This document shows positions 42,202 through 51,230 of a DNA stretch of 63,540 bases, in pieces (the stretch's first letter is position 1; each line of letters starts with the position of its first letter). Source of the DNA: Gammaproteobacteria bacterium (GTDB taxonomy: Bacteria > Pseudomonadota > Gammaproteobacteria > Steroidobacterales > Steroidobacteraceae); contig JAFAPI010000233.1 in the NCBI GenBank assembly GCA_019247195.1, positions 1 to 63,540 of the forward strand. Direction: 5' to 3'. Both the position numbers and the translations under genes were made by a program. Under the pieces are notes generated by a model that was not told where the DNA came from, did no database searches, and saw only the letters and a program-made list of their open reading frames with translations.

Positions 42202-42327
42202 TCCCGCATCGGCCTGCCGGCTGCCTTCGCAGTGTCAGGGGCTGCTGACGCGCCGTTTGCGCGAACGGGGCTGTTCGCAGCCGGCGCCGTTCTCTATAAA
42301 GGCCCCCAGCTTGCTGAGAGGACTGTC

Positions 42328-42825
42328 ATGAAATACTTCACTTTCTGCGCACTCATGTTGCTTCCGCTCCTCGCCGCCGCGGCGAGCAACGATGACCACA
42401 CGTTCATGCGGCGACTCGCATGGGCCGGCAACGGCGAGATCGAGGTCGGACAGCTGGCGCAGCAAAAGGGCGGCAGTCAGGCGGTCAAGGACTTCGGGGC
42501 GATGATGGTCAAGGATCACACCGCCGGCGCCGAGCAGCTGAAGTCGTTGGCTTCCTCCAAGAACGTGAGCCTGCCCAGCGGCGTCGGTCCTGCCAACAAG
42601 ACCGCGAAGGCCAAACTCGAATTGCTGTCCGGTGACAGCTTCGACAAGGCGTATATCGCCAACCAGGTAAAGGCGCACAAGGACGCCGTCACCCTGCTGC
42701 AGAAAGAGATCTCATCCGGGCAGGACGCCGACGCGAAGGCGCTGGCGCAGAAACTCCTGCCCACCATCCAGTCGCACCTGCAGAAGATCAGCTCGATCGC
42801 TGACAGTGCCGGTGTGAAGCACTAA
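42328..42825 (+). CDS. DUF4142 periplasmic protein
   Basis: 165 residues with a signal peptide (MKYFTFCALMLLPLLAAAAS) and an all-helical domain: MRRLAWAGNGEIEVGQLAQQ, GAMMVKDHTAGAEQLKSLAS, and HLQKISSIAD near the end. DUF4142 proteins have a ferritin-like four-helix pattern and are widespread stress proteins without known activity. Confidence 0.9.
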   Translation: MKYFTFCALMLLPLLAAAASNDDHTFMRRLAWAGNGEIEVGQLAQQKGGSQAVKDFGAMMVKDHTAGAEQLKSLASSKNVSLPSGVGPANKTAKAKLELLSGDSFDKAYIANQVKAHKDAVTLLQKEISSGQDADAKALAQKLLPTIQSHLQKISSIADSAGVKH

Positions 42826-42856
42826 AGACGCTCACCGAGGGCGAGGAGAAAAGCGT

Positions 42857-42937
42857 ATGGGTCGTGGCATTCTGTTGTGGCTGCTCGGGGTACCGATTCC
42901 CATCATCCTGCTGCTGGCGCTCTGTTCACACCACTGA
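42857..42937 (+). CDS. 26-aa membrane peptide (MGRGILLWLLGVPIP type)
   Basis: 26 residues: MGRGILLWLLGVPIPIILLL then ALCSHH, one membrane span. Peptides with this exact opening recur in many proteobacteria. GAGGAG lies 8 bases before the ATG. It follows the DUF4142 gene by 31 bases and may share its transcript. Confidence 0.75.
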   Translation: MGRGILLWLLGVPIPIILLLALCSHH

Positions 42938-42978
42938 GCGCAGGTACTGCGCGCTGCACGCTCCGGACCGCGGGCCCT

Positions 42979-43422
42979 TCAGGGGCCCGTGGTCCAGATC
43001 GCGACCAGCACCGCCAGTGCCACCAGTACCAGGACGCCGTCCACCACCAGTAACAACGCAGTCGGCAGCCGGGGCAGGTCCGGGGCCGGCGGCGCGAGCG
43101 CATTCAATTGGCGCCACACCGCCGCCACGAAACAGAAGGCGCTAAGCAGCACCAGCACGGAGGCGGTAAGCGAGCTCCACCACTCCGGCAGCATTCCCTT
43201 CAGCAGTGGGCGGGCGCCCGCGCCGCTGGCGAGGGCGGCCAGTCCGGTACGAACCCAGGCCGCGTAGGTGCGTTCGGCGGCGAGCACCGTGCGGTCGGCC
43301 GCCAGCACGGTATTGCGGTCGGCGCTTTCCTCGACGGCGCTCGCCGAGCGCTGCAGGTGCCGGGCGCTCTCCTTGACACTCTCAGCCTGCTTGGCGATAT
43401 GTTCCTCGGGCTCACGGGCCAT
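42979..43422 (-). CDS. DUF202 (YidH-type) membrane protein
   Basis: 147 residues: a charged helical N-terminus, then the DUF202 signature LAAERTYAAWVRTGLAALAS, followed by a span near 80-105 (VLVLLSAFCFVAAVW) and a final span near 120-140. Inner-membrane protein of unknown function. Confidence 0.88.
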   Translation of the reverse strand: MAREPEEHIAKQAESVKESARHLQRSASAVEESADRNTVLAADRTVLAAERTYAAWVRTGLAALASGAGARPLLKGMLPEWWSSLTASVLVLLSAFCFVAAVWRQLNALAPPAPDLPRLPTALLLVVDGVLVLVALAVLVAIWTTGP

Positions 43423-43525
43423 GGCGTACCTCTCATGCAGCGCAACCGGGTGATCTCAGCATGAGCGGTACCGCATTGTCACGACGGCGACCGCCTTCTG
43501 CGCGGCAACCCCGGGCCGGGCGCAA

Positions 43526-45724
43526 GTGACCCACGCAGCCTCGGTCGCGCTATTCCTGGAGCAGATCCTGGTCCTGCTGGTGATCGGCCGCGCCGCCGGT
43601 GAGCTGCTGCAGCGCTGCGGCCAGCCGCCGGTGATCGGACAGATCCTCGCCGGCGTGGTGCTGGGTCCGTCGGTCTTCGGCGCGCTGGCGCCGGGGGTGT
43701 ACGGCGAACTCTTCCCGCGACTGCCCGCCCAGGCCGCGATGCTCGATGCCGTCTCGCAACTCGGCATCCTGCTGCTGCTGCTGCTCACCGGCATGGAGAC
43801 CGACCTTTCGGTATTCCGCCGCGCGCGGCGCGCAGCGCTCAGCATCTCCGTCAGTGGCATCCTCCTGCCGCTGGGCTGCGGGGTGGCACTCGGCTACGCG
43901 CTGCCGGCCTCACTCCTGCCCGCGCCGGGAACCCGGCTCATCACCGCCCTCTTTCTCGGTACAGCGCTCGCCATCTCCTCGGTGAAGATCGTGGCGCTGG
44001 TGGTACGCGATCTGGGCTTTCTGCGCCGCACGGTGGGACAGGTCATCATCGGCGCGGCGATCCTCGACGATGCCATCGGCTGGATCATCATGTCGGTGAT
44101 CTTCGGGCTGGCGCTGCACGGCAGGGTGGACCTGCTGGCGCTGGCACGCAGCAGCGTGGGCACCCTGCTCTTCCTGCTGCTCGCGTTCACCGTGGGCCGC
44201 CGGCTGGTATTTCGCATCATCCGCTGGTCGAATGACACGCTGACCAGCGAGCTCGCCAGCGTCAGCACCATCCTCGCCATCATGGGGGTGGCGGCCCTGA
44301 TCACCGAGTCGATCGGCGTGCACTTCGTGCTCGGCGCCTTCATCGCCGGCGTGCTGATCGGGCAGTCACCCATCCTGACGCGGCAGCTGCGCGCACAGGT
44401 CCGCGGCCTAATCATCGCGCTGTTCATGCCGGTCTTCTTCGCCACCGCCGGTCTGGCCACCGACGTGCGCGCGCTGGGCCAACCGACCCTGCTGCTAAGT
44501 ACAGCCGGCCTCATTCTCGTGGCGAGCGTGGGCAAGTTCCTCGGTGCCTTCGTCGGCGGGCGCATCGGTGGGCTGGCGTACGCGGAATGCCTGGCGGTGG
44601 GCTGTGGCATGAACGCGCGCGGTTCCACCGAGATCATCGTGGCCTCGGTCGGGCTGTCCATCGGGGCCCTGAACCGGCCCCTTTTCTCGGCGATCGTGGC
44701 CATGGCCGTCGTCACGACCATGGTGATGCCGCCGACGCTGCGCTGGGCACTGCGCCGGCTGCCGCTCGGCGAGGAAGAGCGCGCGCGGCTCGAGCGGGAG
44801 GAGTTCGAGGCGGAGTCCTTCCTCAAGCGCGTCGAGCGGCTGCTGGTGGCCGCCGACGAGACCCCTTCGGGGCAGCTCGCGCTGCATTTCGCTGGCCTGC
44901 TCGCGGGCGTGCGGCGCATTACCACCACGGTACTGCACCTCGCCGAGGCGCCGCTCGGTGAGCCGGCCGCGGCGGTGCAGCCGGCGGCCCGGCTCGTGCA
45001 GCGCGCCGTACGCGCCGGCGATCGCGCCTCCACCGGTGAGAGCGAGGCGGTCGATATCGTTACGCGTGCCGAGCCGGTCGCCGCCTCCGCAGAACTCATC
45101 GCGGCCGAGGCACGCAAGGGCTACGGGTGGCTGCTGCTCGGTCGGGAGCCGGTGGTGCACGAAGGCAGGCTCGACGCGCAGATCCGCCGCAGCGCGCTCG
45201 AGTTTGGCGGCGCCTTCGGCATCGTGATCGCCCGCGGCGCACAGCGCGCCCGTGCCCGCGCGGCAGTGCGCCGGGTGCTCGTGCCGGTACGCGGCACACG
45301 CTTCTCGCGCGAAGGCGCCGAAGTCGCCGTGGCACTCGCACAGGCGCTCGGCGCGCGCGTCACGGCGCTGTACGTCGCCCCGGCGCCGCGCGGCCGCCTG
45401 CCGTGGCGACAGCGCTTCGGACGCGCGATCGCGCCCACGCATACGGCGAGCGCCGCGCTGCGTGAGATCGTCGAGATGGGGGAGCACTACGGCATCCGCG
45501 TGGAGCGCCGCATCCGCAACGAGCCGGCTCCCGAGGCCATCGTGCGCGAAGCGCAGGAGGGCTATGAGCTGCTGGTGATGGGCGTCAGTCCGCGGCCCGG
45601 TGCCGACCTCTTCTTCGGCGAGGTCACCGCCCACACCCTGTCGCAGGCGACCTGCTCACTGGTGCTCGTCTCCAGCGAGCCGGTGCGCGAGCCCCAGCCG
45701 GCGGAGGAGCTGGCGGGCGGCTGA
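43526..45724 (+). CDS. CPA2-type cation/proton antiporter with Usp-like C-terminal domain
   Basis: 732 residues. About 12 membrane spans occupy 1-410, with GQPPVIGQILAGVVLGPSVF near the N-terminus and the ion-site segment ILDDAIGWIIMSVIFGLAL near 190. After a linker, two universal-stress-like segments follow; the last has ALAQALGARVTALYVAPAP and YELLVMGVSPRPG with FFGEVTAHTLSQATCSLVLV. The Usp domain may sense nucleotides. GTG start. Confidence 0.88.
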   Translation: MTHAASVALFLEQILVLLVIGRAAGELLQRCGQPPVIGQILAGVVLGPSVFGALAPGVYGELFPRLPAQAAMLDAVSQLGILLLLLLTGMETDLSVFRRARRAALSISVSGILLPLGCGVALGYALPASLLPAPGTRLITALFLGTALAISSVKIVALVVRDLGFLRRTVGQVIIGAAILDDAIGWIIMSVIFGLALHGRVDLLALARSSVGTLLFLLLAFTVGRRLVFRIIRWSNDTLTSELASVSTILAIMGVAALITESIGVHFVLGAFIAGVLIGQSPILTRQLRAQVRGLIIALFMPVFFATAGLATDVRALGQPTLLLSTAGLILVASVGKFLGAFVGGRIGGLAYAECLAVGCGMNARGSTEIIVASVGLSIGALNRPLFSAIVAMAVVTTMVMPPTLRWALRRLPLGEEERARLEREEFEAESFLKRVERLLVAADETPSGQLALHFAGLLAGVRRITTTVLHLAEAPLGEPAAAVQPAARLVQRAVRAGDRASTGESEAVDIVTRAEPVAASAELIAAEARKGYGWLLLGREPVVHEGRLDAQIRRSALEFGGAFGIVIARGAQRARARAAVRRVLVPVRGTRFSREGAEVAVALAQALGARVTALYVAPAPRGRLPWRQRFGRAIAPTHTASAALREIVEMGEHYGIRVERRIRNEPAPEAIVREAQEGYELLVMGVSPRPGADLFFGEVTAHTLSQATCSLVLVSSEPVREPQPAEELAGG

Positions 45725-45788
45725 CACGCGCACCCGGGCTGCGGCCGCGTTAGTATCGACGCGGAGTTCACCACACCCGCGGCGGGCT

Positions 45789-47492
45789 ATGCAGCCCACG
45801 ACGATCGACTGGCTCATCATGGGCGTGTATTTCGCGTTCGTGCTGGGCGTTGGCTTCGTGCTGCGGCGGAACGTCCGGACCAGCAGCGACTACTTTCTGT
45901 CCGGGCGCGCGATCCCCGCCTGGGTGGCCGGGCTGGCATTCCTGTCCGCCAACCTCGGCGCCCAGGAAGTCATCGGCATGGCCGCCTCGGGTGCCAAGTA
46001 CGGCATGGCGACCAGTCACTTCTACTGGGTCGGCGCCATCCCCGCGATGGTGTTCCTCGGCGTCTTCATGATGCCTTTCTATTACGGCTCACGCGCGCGT
46101 TCGGTACCGGAGTACCTGAAGCTGCGGTTCGACGAGAAGACCCGGGCCCTGAACGCCATCAGTTTTGCGGTCATGACGGTGTTCTCCTCGGGCATCTCGA
46201 TGTATGCGATTGGACTGTTGCTCAATCTGCTGCTCGGCTGGGACTTCAGCACCAGCGTGTGGCTGTCAGCGGCGATCGTACTGCTCTACATCCTGCTCGG
46301 CGGCCTGACCTCGGCCATCTACAACGAGGTCCTGCAGTTCTTCCTCATCGTGTTCGGCTTTGCGCCGCTGGTGTTTCTTGGCCTGCACGACCTGGGAGGA
46401 TGGCGCGGACTGAGTGCGCGCCTCGCCGAGGTCGCGAGCCGGCGCGGTTTCGCTGCCGATGCCTGGTCGAGCATCTGGCGCGAGATGGGCCATGCCAGTG
46501 CCAACCCGCTCGGCGTCGAATGGTTCGGGGTGCTGATGGGGCTCGGCTTCGTGCTGTCCTTCGGCTACTGGTGCACGGATTTCCTGGTGATCCAGCGCGC
46601 CATGGCGGCGCACTCGATGTCCGCGGCGCGCCGCACCCCGCTCATCGCAGCCGTGCCGAAGATGCTCTTTCCATTCCTGGTGATCGTGCCGGGCATGATC
46701 GCCATCGCCGCCACCGTCGGCGGCGGCGCGAGCGGTTTCAGTCTGCCAGCCAAGGCCGACGGCTCACTCAACCACGATCTGTCGATTCCCATGATGCTGG
46801 CGCACTACTTCCCGCACGGCATGCTGGGGCTCGGGCTCACCGCGCTGCTGGCGAGCTTCATGTCGGGCATGGCAGGCAACGTCACGGCCTTTAACACGGT
46901 TTGGACCTATGACATCTATCAGGCGTACATACGCCGCGACGCCCCCGATCACCACTACCTCCGCATGGGTCGCGTCGCCACCGTGGCCGGCATCCTGCTC
47001 TCGGTAGCCGCCGCCTACGTGGCGAACCGCTTCAACAACATCATGGATCTGCTGCAGCTGCTGTTCGCATTCGTGAACGCGCCGCTCTTCGCCACCTTCC
47101 TCCTCGGTATGTTCTGGCGCCGCGCCACCGGCCACGGCGCCTTCGCCGGCCTGCTGGCCGGTACCTGCGCGGCCGCGCTGCACCACGGCCTGAGCCTGCC
47201 GCGCGGCAGTCCCCCGGGCGTCAAGGGCGGCTGGCTGCACGTGGCGCACACCTACCCGAGCGAGATGGCCCAGAACTTCTGGACCGCGATCTGGGCCTTC
47301 ATCGTCTGCTTCGCGGTGACGCTCCTGGTGAGCGCGCTGACGCGAGCGCGTCCCGAGCAGGAGCTGCGCGGGCTGGTGTATGCGCTCACCCCGCGTGAGA
47401 ATGAGGCGGGCACTGCCTGGTACCTGCGGCCGGCGTGGCTCGGCACCGCCGTGATCGCGGCGGTACTGCTCCTCAATTTTCTATTCTGGTGA
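45789..47492 (+). CDS. Sodium:solute symporter (SLC5/SSS family)
   Basis: 567 residues with about 14 membrane spans. SSDYFLSGRAIPAWVAGLAF and FLSANLGAQEVIGMAASGAK are family blocks, and SFMSGMAGNVTAFNTVWTYD is the conserved region of helix 9. The substrate, such as a sugar or monocarboxylate, cannot be read. It is followed by a small membrane gene 6 bases later, a common pairing. Confidence 0.9.
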   Translation: MQPTTIDWLIMGVYFAFVLGVGFVLRRNVRTSSDYFLSGRAIPAWVAGLAFLSANLGAQEVIGMAASGAKYGMATSHFYWVGAIPAMVFLGVFMMPFYYGSRARSVPEYLKLRFDEKTRALNAISFAVMTVFSSGISMYAIGLLLNLLLGWDFSTSVWLSAAIVLLYILLGGLTSAIYNEVLQFFLIVFGFAPLVFLGLHDLGGWRGLSARLAEVASRRGFAADAWSSIWREMGHASANPLGVEWFGVLMGLGFVLSFGYWCTDFLVIQRAMAAHSMSAARRTPLIAAVPKMLFPFLVIVPGMIAIAATVGGGASGFSLPAKADGSLNHDLSIPMMLAHYFPHGMLGLGLTALLASFMSGMAGNVTAFNTVWTYDIYQAYIRRDAPDHHYLRMGRVATVAGILLSVAAAYVANRFNNIMDLLQLLFAFVNAPLFATFLLGMFWRRATGHGAFAGLLAGTCAAALHHGLSLPRGSPPGVKGGWLHVAHTYPSEMAQNFWTAIWAFIVCFAVTLLVSALTRARPEQELRGLVYALTPRENEAGTAWYLRPAWLGTAVIAAVLLLNFLFW

Positions 47493-47498
47493 AACGTC

Positions 47499-47693
47499 AT
47501 GATCGACATCCGTGTCCCGCTCGGTACCCTGCTCGCCTGCCTCGGCCTGCTGCTGGCGGGCTATGGCGCGGCGAGCGACCCGGCCCTGTACCAGCGCTCG
47601 CTCGGCATTAACATCAACCTCATCTGGGGCCTCACCCTGCTCGTCTGCGGCGCGGTGCTGTTCTGGTTCGGCCGTCGCGCGCGCCCGCGCTGA
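47499..47693 (+). CDS. Small two-span membrane protein paired with the symporter
   Basis: 64 residues. Two spans (LGTLLACLGLLLAGYGAAS and NLIWGLTLLVCGAVLFWFG) separated by a short loop, ending in a basic tail. Lies 6 bases after the symporter stop, so translationally linked. Likely accessory subunit. Confidence 0.75.
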   Translation: MIDIRVPLGTLLACLGLLLAGYGAASDPALYQRSLGININLIWGLTLLVCGAVLFWFGRRARPR

Positions 47694-47702
47694 GCCAAGC
47701 CC

Positions 47703-48497
47703 GTGGCCAAGGACAAATCTGCGCGCGATATCCCCGCGATCAGCGGCAAGCACTACGAGCGCGAGCTGCGCAAGCTGCAGATCGAGCTGGTGAAAGTCCA
47801 CCGCCGGGTCATCAGCGAAGGCCTGAAAATCCTGATCATCCTCGAAGGACGCGACACCGCCGGCAAGGACGGCACCATCAAGCGCATCGTCGAGCACCTG
47901 AGTCCGCGCGAGGCGCGCGTGGTGGCCCCCGGCAAGCCGAGCGATCGGGAGCGCAGCGAGTGGTACTTCCAGCGCTTCGTGCCCGAGCTGCCCGCGGCGC
48001 AGGAGATCGTCCTCTTCAACCGCAGCTGGTACAACCGCGCGGGCGTGGAGCCGGTCATGAAGTTCTGCACCGCCGAGGAGCACGAGGCCTTCCTCGAGGC
48101 CGCGCCGCGTTTCGAGAAGCTCTTGGTGCGCGATGGCGTGCAGCTCATCAAGTACTACCTCGACATCACGCGCAAGGAGCAGGCGCGGCGGCTGCGTGAG
48201 CGCGAGCACGATCCGCTCAAGCAGTGGAAGATCAGCCCGGTGGACGAAGCCGCCCAGAAGCACTGGCGCGACTACAGCCGCGCCCGCGACAGCATGCTGC
48301 TGCGCACCCATCACGACGCGGCCCCCTGGATCGTGGTACGCGCCGACGACAAGCACCAGACCCGACTCAACGTGCTGCGTGACCTCCTGCAGCGCATCCC
48401 GGTGCGAGCCAAGCTCAAACGCCGCTTGCGCCCCGATCCGCGCGTGGTGCGCGAATTCACCGAGGAGTTGTTGAGCTCGGGTTGGGTCGCGCGCTAG
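47703..48497 (+). CDS. ppk2: Polyphosphate kinase 2 family protein
   Basis: 264 residues. The Walker-A-like GRDTAGKDG (49-57) and lid/Walker-B-like NRSWYNRAG (106-114) are present, plus SEWYFQRFVPELPAAQEIVL. PPK2 enzymes phosphorylate nucleotides with polyphosphate. The residue 106 Asn sits where Asp is common. GTG start. It ends at the photolyase stop with no gap. Confidence 0.92.
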   Translation: MAKDKSARDIPAISGKHYERELRKLQIELVKVHRRVISEGLKILIILEGRDTAGKDGTIKRIVEHLSPREARVVAPGKPSDRERSEWYFQRFVPELPAAQEIVLFNRSWYNRAGVEPVMKFCTAEEHEAFLEAAPRFEKLLVRDGVQLIKYYLDITRKEQARRLREREHDPLKQWKISPVDEAAQKHWRDYSRARDSMLLRTHHDAAPWIVVRADDKHQTRLNVLRDLLQRIPVRAKLKRRLRPDPRVVREFTEELLSSGWVAR

Positions 48498-49895
48498 TCA
48501 CAGCGCGAGTGGCGCCGGCGCTGAGGCGCCCCACTTGCGGACATAGACCTCGATGTCGGTCTTGCGCGCCAGCCCCGCGGCATTCATGTAGCGCACAGTG
48601 CCGAAGATCGGGCGCTCCGGCCAGGGCCGGTCATGCAACCCAAAGACCCAGCCGACGTTGGCAAAGGAGCTGGGGTCGCGGCCGTCGAGGAAGTAGCTGT
48701 TATTGAGGCGCAGCAGCGTGGCGTACCCTGCCGCCGGGTCGGCCGACCACTCGAGCACCTTCTTGCCCCAGTACATGCGCAGGTGATTGTGCATATAGCC
48801 GGTGGCGAGCATTTCGCGCATCGCCGCGTTCCAGTACCGATCGTGGGTGCGCGCCTGGGTGAGCTGATCATAGTCATAGACGTGCGGCCGCGGGTCGTCC
48901 CGGTGGGCGTGGAGCGAGCGGCGCGCCCACTCGGGCACCGACTGGTAGCAGTCGTAGTCGGGAGTGGTGTCGACGAAGTTCACCGCGAGCTCGCGCCGCA
49001 CCAGCAGTTCCTCCAGGTAGCTCTCGCGCGCCGCGGCCGGTGCGGCGGACTGGCGAATTGCCAGCGCGATCTCGAGCGGCGAGATCTGGCCGAAGTGCAG
49101 GTACGGTGACAGTCCGGACACCCGCGGGGCCCCCGGTCTGGCGCGGGCCACGTCGTAGTGCGCAAGGTCGGCGCGCAGGAAGGCCCGCAGCCGCGCGCGC
49201 GCGTGGCTGAGGCCGCCCGTCCACCCAGGGACCGCGCCGATGGTACGGTCGATGCGCAGCGCCGCGAGCGCGCCAGGCACATCCTCGAGCGCGAGGCTGC
49301 TCGGCACCCGCAGCTGCGCCGCACTGACCTCGGGCCGCACGCTGGGTAGCCGGCGCAGGTACTGCTCGCGCAGCGCCAGCAGCTTGGGGCGCAGGGTGCG
49401 CGCGGCAACCTCCCGCTGCCGCGAGGCCGCGGCCACGGGCACCAGCACGTCACCCTCCACCCGCACCACGCGTACCGCAGCGGCGGCCGCCACCTGCGCG
49501 CGCCACTGCTTCTGGATCCGCAGGTAGCCGTGGTCGCAGACGATGAGCGCGGCCTGTGGCGCGAGCTCCAGCACGACCGCATCCGGGGCGCCGTGCCGGA
49601 TCGTGAACGCGACCCCGCGTTCGCGCAGCTGTGCGGCCGTCTCCGCCAACCCCTGCAGCATGAAAGCGTAGTGGCGCAGGTTGGCCCCGGGGAAATCCGC
49701 CGTGACAGCGAAGACCACGAGCACCGGCAGCCCGAGGCGATTCGCCGAGGCGATCGCGAGCTCGAGCGCGGGATTGCCCGCTGCGCGCTGCGATTGCTGC
49801 ATCCAGTAGAGGACATAGGCGCCGCGACGTTCCGGCACACCGTTCAGTTCCTGGATGCGTTGCGCCTCGACGGGCGCGCTGCTCGTGGTTCGCAT
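48498..49895 (-). CDS. Class II CPD deoxyribodipyrimidine photolyase
   Basis: 465 residues. The antenna-binding half begins with RGAYVLYWMQQSQRAAGNPA and LRHYAFMLQGLAETA. The FAD-binding half holds ATGYMHNHLRMYWGKKVLEW and LDGRDPSSFANVGWVFGLHD, which is the class II signature. It repairs cyclobutane pyrimidine dimers with blue light. ATG at 49895 is preferred to a GTG at 49907. Confidence 0.93.
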   Translation of the reverse strand: MRTTSSAPVEAQRIQELNGVPERRGAYVLYWMQQSQRAAGNPALELAIASANRLGLPVLVVFAVTADFPGANLRHYAFMLQGLAETAAQLRERGVAFTIRHGAPDAVVLELAPQAALIVCDHGYLRIQKQWRAQVAAAAAVRVVRVEGDVLVPVAAASRQREVAARTLRPKLLALREQYLRRLPSVRPEVSAAQLRVPSSLALEDVPGALAALRIDRTIGAVPGWTGGLSHARARLRAFLRADLAHYDVARARPGAPRVSGLSPYLHFGQISPLEIALAIRQSAAPAAARESYLEELLVRRELAVNFVDTTPDYDCYQSVPEWARRSLHAHRDDPRPHVYDYDQLTQARTHDRYWNAAMREMLATGYMHNHLRMYWGKKVLEWSADPAAGYATLLRLNNSYFLDGRDPSSFANVGWVFGLHDRPWPERPIFGTVRYMNAAGLARKTDIEVYVRKWGASAPAPLAL

Positions 49896-49971
49896 GGAGC
49901 CCCGCACCGTACGGGGCGCGGACCCCCCCGGGCAAGGTACGCGGACCAGGGGCAGTTGCTAGACTGAAGGC

Positions 49972-51225
49972 ATGAGCTGGCTCGCCCCCCTGTTCGTCGC
50001 GGCGTTAGTCCTCGGGACGTTCCTTGAGCTGTGGCTCTCGCAGCGGCAGGTCCACGCGGTCGTCGGCGCACGCGACGCCGTGCCGGAGCCCTTCCGGGAC
50101 GCGGTCTCCCTCGCTGAGCATCGCAAGGCGGCGGACTACACCGTCGCCAAGGCCCGCCTGGCGCGACTGAGCACGCTGCTTGATGCGGCGCTGACCCTGC
50201 TCTTCACCCTCGGCGGGGGCATCGCGCTCATCGATGCGGCCTGGCGCGGGACTGCGCTGCGCGAGCCCTGGCTCGGGCTGGCGGTGATCGCGAGCGTACT
50301 GCTCGTGACGCAGGCGCTGAGCCTGCCGCTCGCGATCTGGCGCACCTTTCGTCTCGAGGCGCGCTTTGGTTTCAATCGCACCACTCCTTCGCTCTTCCTC
50401 ACCGACCTGCTGAAATCGGTGGGACTTGCAGTATTGCTCGGGGGCCCCGTGGTGCTGGCACTGCTGCTGCTCATGCAACGGGCCGGCCGCTCGTGGTGGC
50501 TGTGGGGTTGGGGACTGTGGCTCGCGGTGATGCTGTTCATGATCTGGGCCTGGCCGGCCTTCATCGCGCCGCTCTTCAATCGTTTCTCGCCGCTGCAGGA
50601 CCAGGCGTTACGCGAGCGGATCGAGGACCTGTTGCGGCGCTGCGGCTTCGCTGCCAAGGGTGTGTTCGTGGTGGACAACTCGCGGCGCTCGAGCCACGGC
50701 AACGCCTACTTCACCGGCATGGGCCGTCACAAGCGCATCGTCTTTTTTGACACGCTGCTCGAGCGGCTGGCCGCCCCGGAGGTGGAGGCCGTGCTGGCCC
50801 ACGAGCTCGGACACTTCCGGCTGAAGCACGTGCGGCAGCGGCTGCTGCTCTCGCTGGCGGCCAGTTTCCTCGGGCTGGCGCTGCTGGGCTGGCTGGCGGC
50901 GCGCCCGGAGTTCTACCGCGCACTCGGTGTGCCGGTTCCCTCCACCCACGCGGCGCTGCTGCTGTTCGCGCTGGTGGTCCCGGTGTTCACGTTCTTCATC
51001 ACCCCGCTGTCGGCGTTGTGGTCGCGGCGTCACGAGTTCCAGGCGGACGCCTTCGCCACGCGCTACGCGAGCGCCGCGGAGCTCGCCCAGGCGCTGGTGA
51101 AGCTGCACCGCGACAACGCCTCCACGCTGACGCCCGACCCCTGGTACGTGGCCTTCTATTACTCGCATCCGCCCCCGCTGCTGCGCATTGGCCGGCTGCG
51201 CCGCGCGCTGCCCGAAGTGGGCTGA
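49972..51225 (+). CDS. M48 family membrane zinc protease (Ste24-like)
   Basis: 417 residues with several membrane spans and the zinc site HELGH at 277-281, with the third Glu ligand likely in HEFQADAFA near 350. The layout is that of CAAX protease Ste24; bacterial members have broader roles. It meets the GT39 gene tail to tail. Confidence 0.9.
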   Translation: MSWLAPLFVAALVLGTFLELWLSQRQVHAVVGARDAVPEPFRDAVSLAEHRKAADYTVAKARLARLSTLLDAALTLLFTLGGGIALIDAAWRGTALREPWLGLAVIASVLLVTQALSLPLAIWRTFRLEARFGFNRTTPSLFLTDLLKSVGLAVLLGGPVVLALLLLMQRAGRSWWLWGWGLWLAVMLFMIWAWPAFIAPLFNRFSPLQDQALRERIEDLLRRCGFAAKGVFVVDNSRRSSHGNAYFTGMGRHKRIVFFDTLLERLAAPEVEAVLAHELGHFRLKHVRQRLLLSLAASFLGLALLGWLAARPEFYRALGVPVPSTHAALLLFALVVPVFTFFITPLSALWSRRHEFQADAFATRYASAAELAQALVKLHRDNASTLTPDPWYVAFYYSHPPPLLRIGRLRRALPEVG

Positions 51226-51230
51226 GGCCG

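Larger units (their letters stand above)
42041..42327. other. 287-base divergent intergenic region with two hairpins
   Basis: Between the DUF3309 and DUF4142 genes. It holds the hairpins at 42135-42163 and 42181-42201 (listed separately) and a TATAAA box at 42295-42300 28 bases before the DUF4142 start, with TTCGCA 15 bases further upstream. No gene recognised. Confidence 0.45.
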
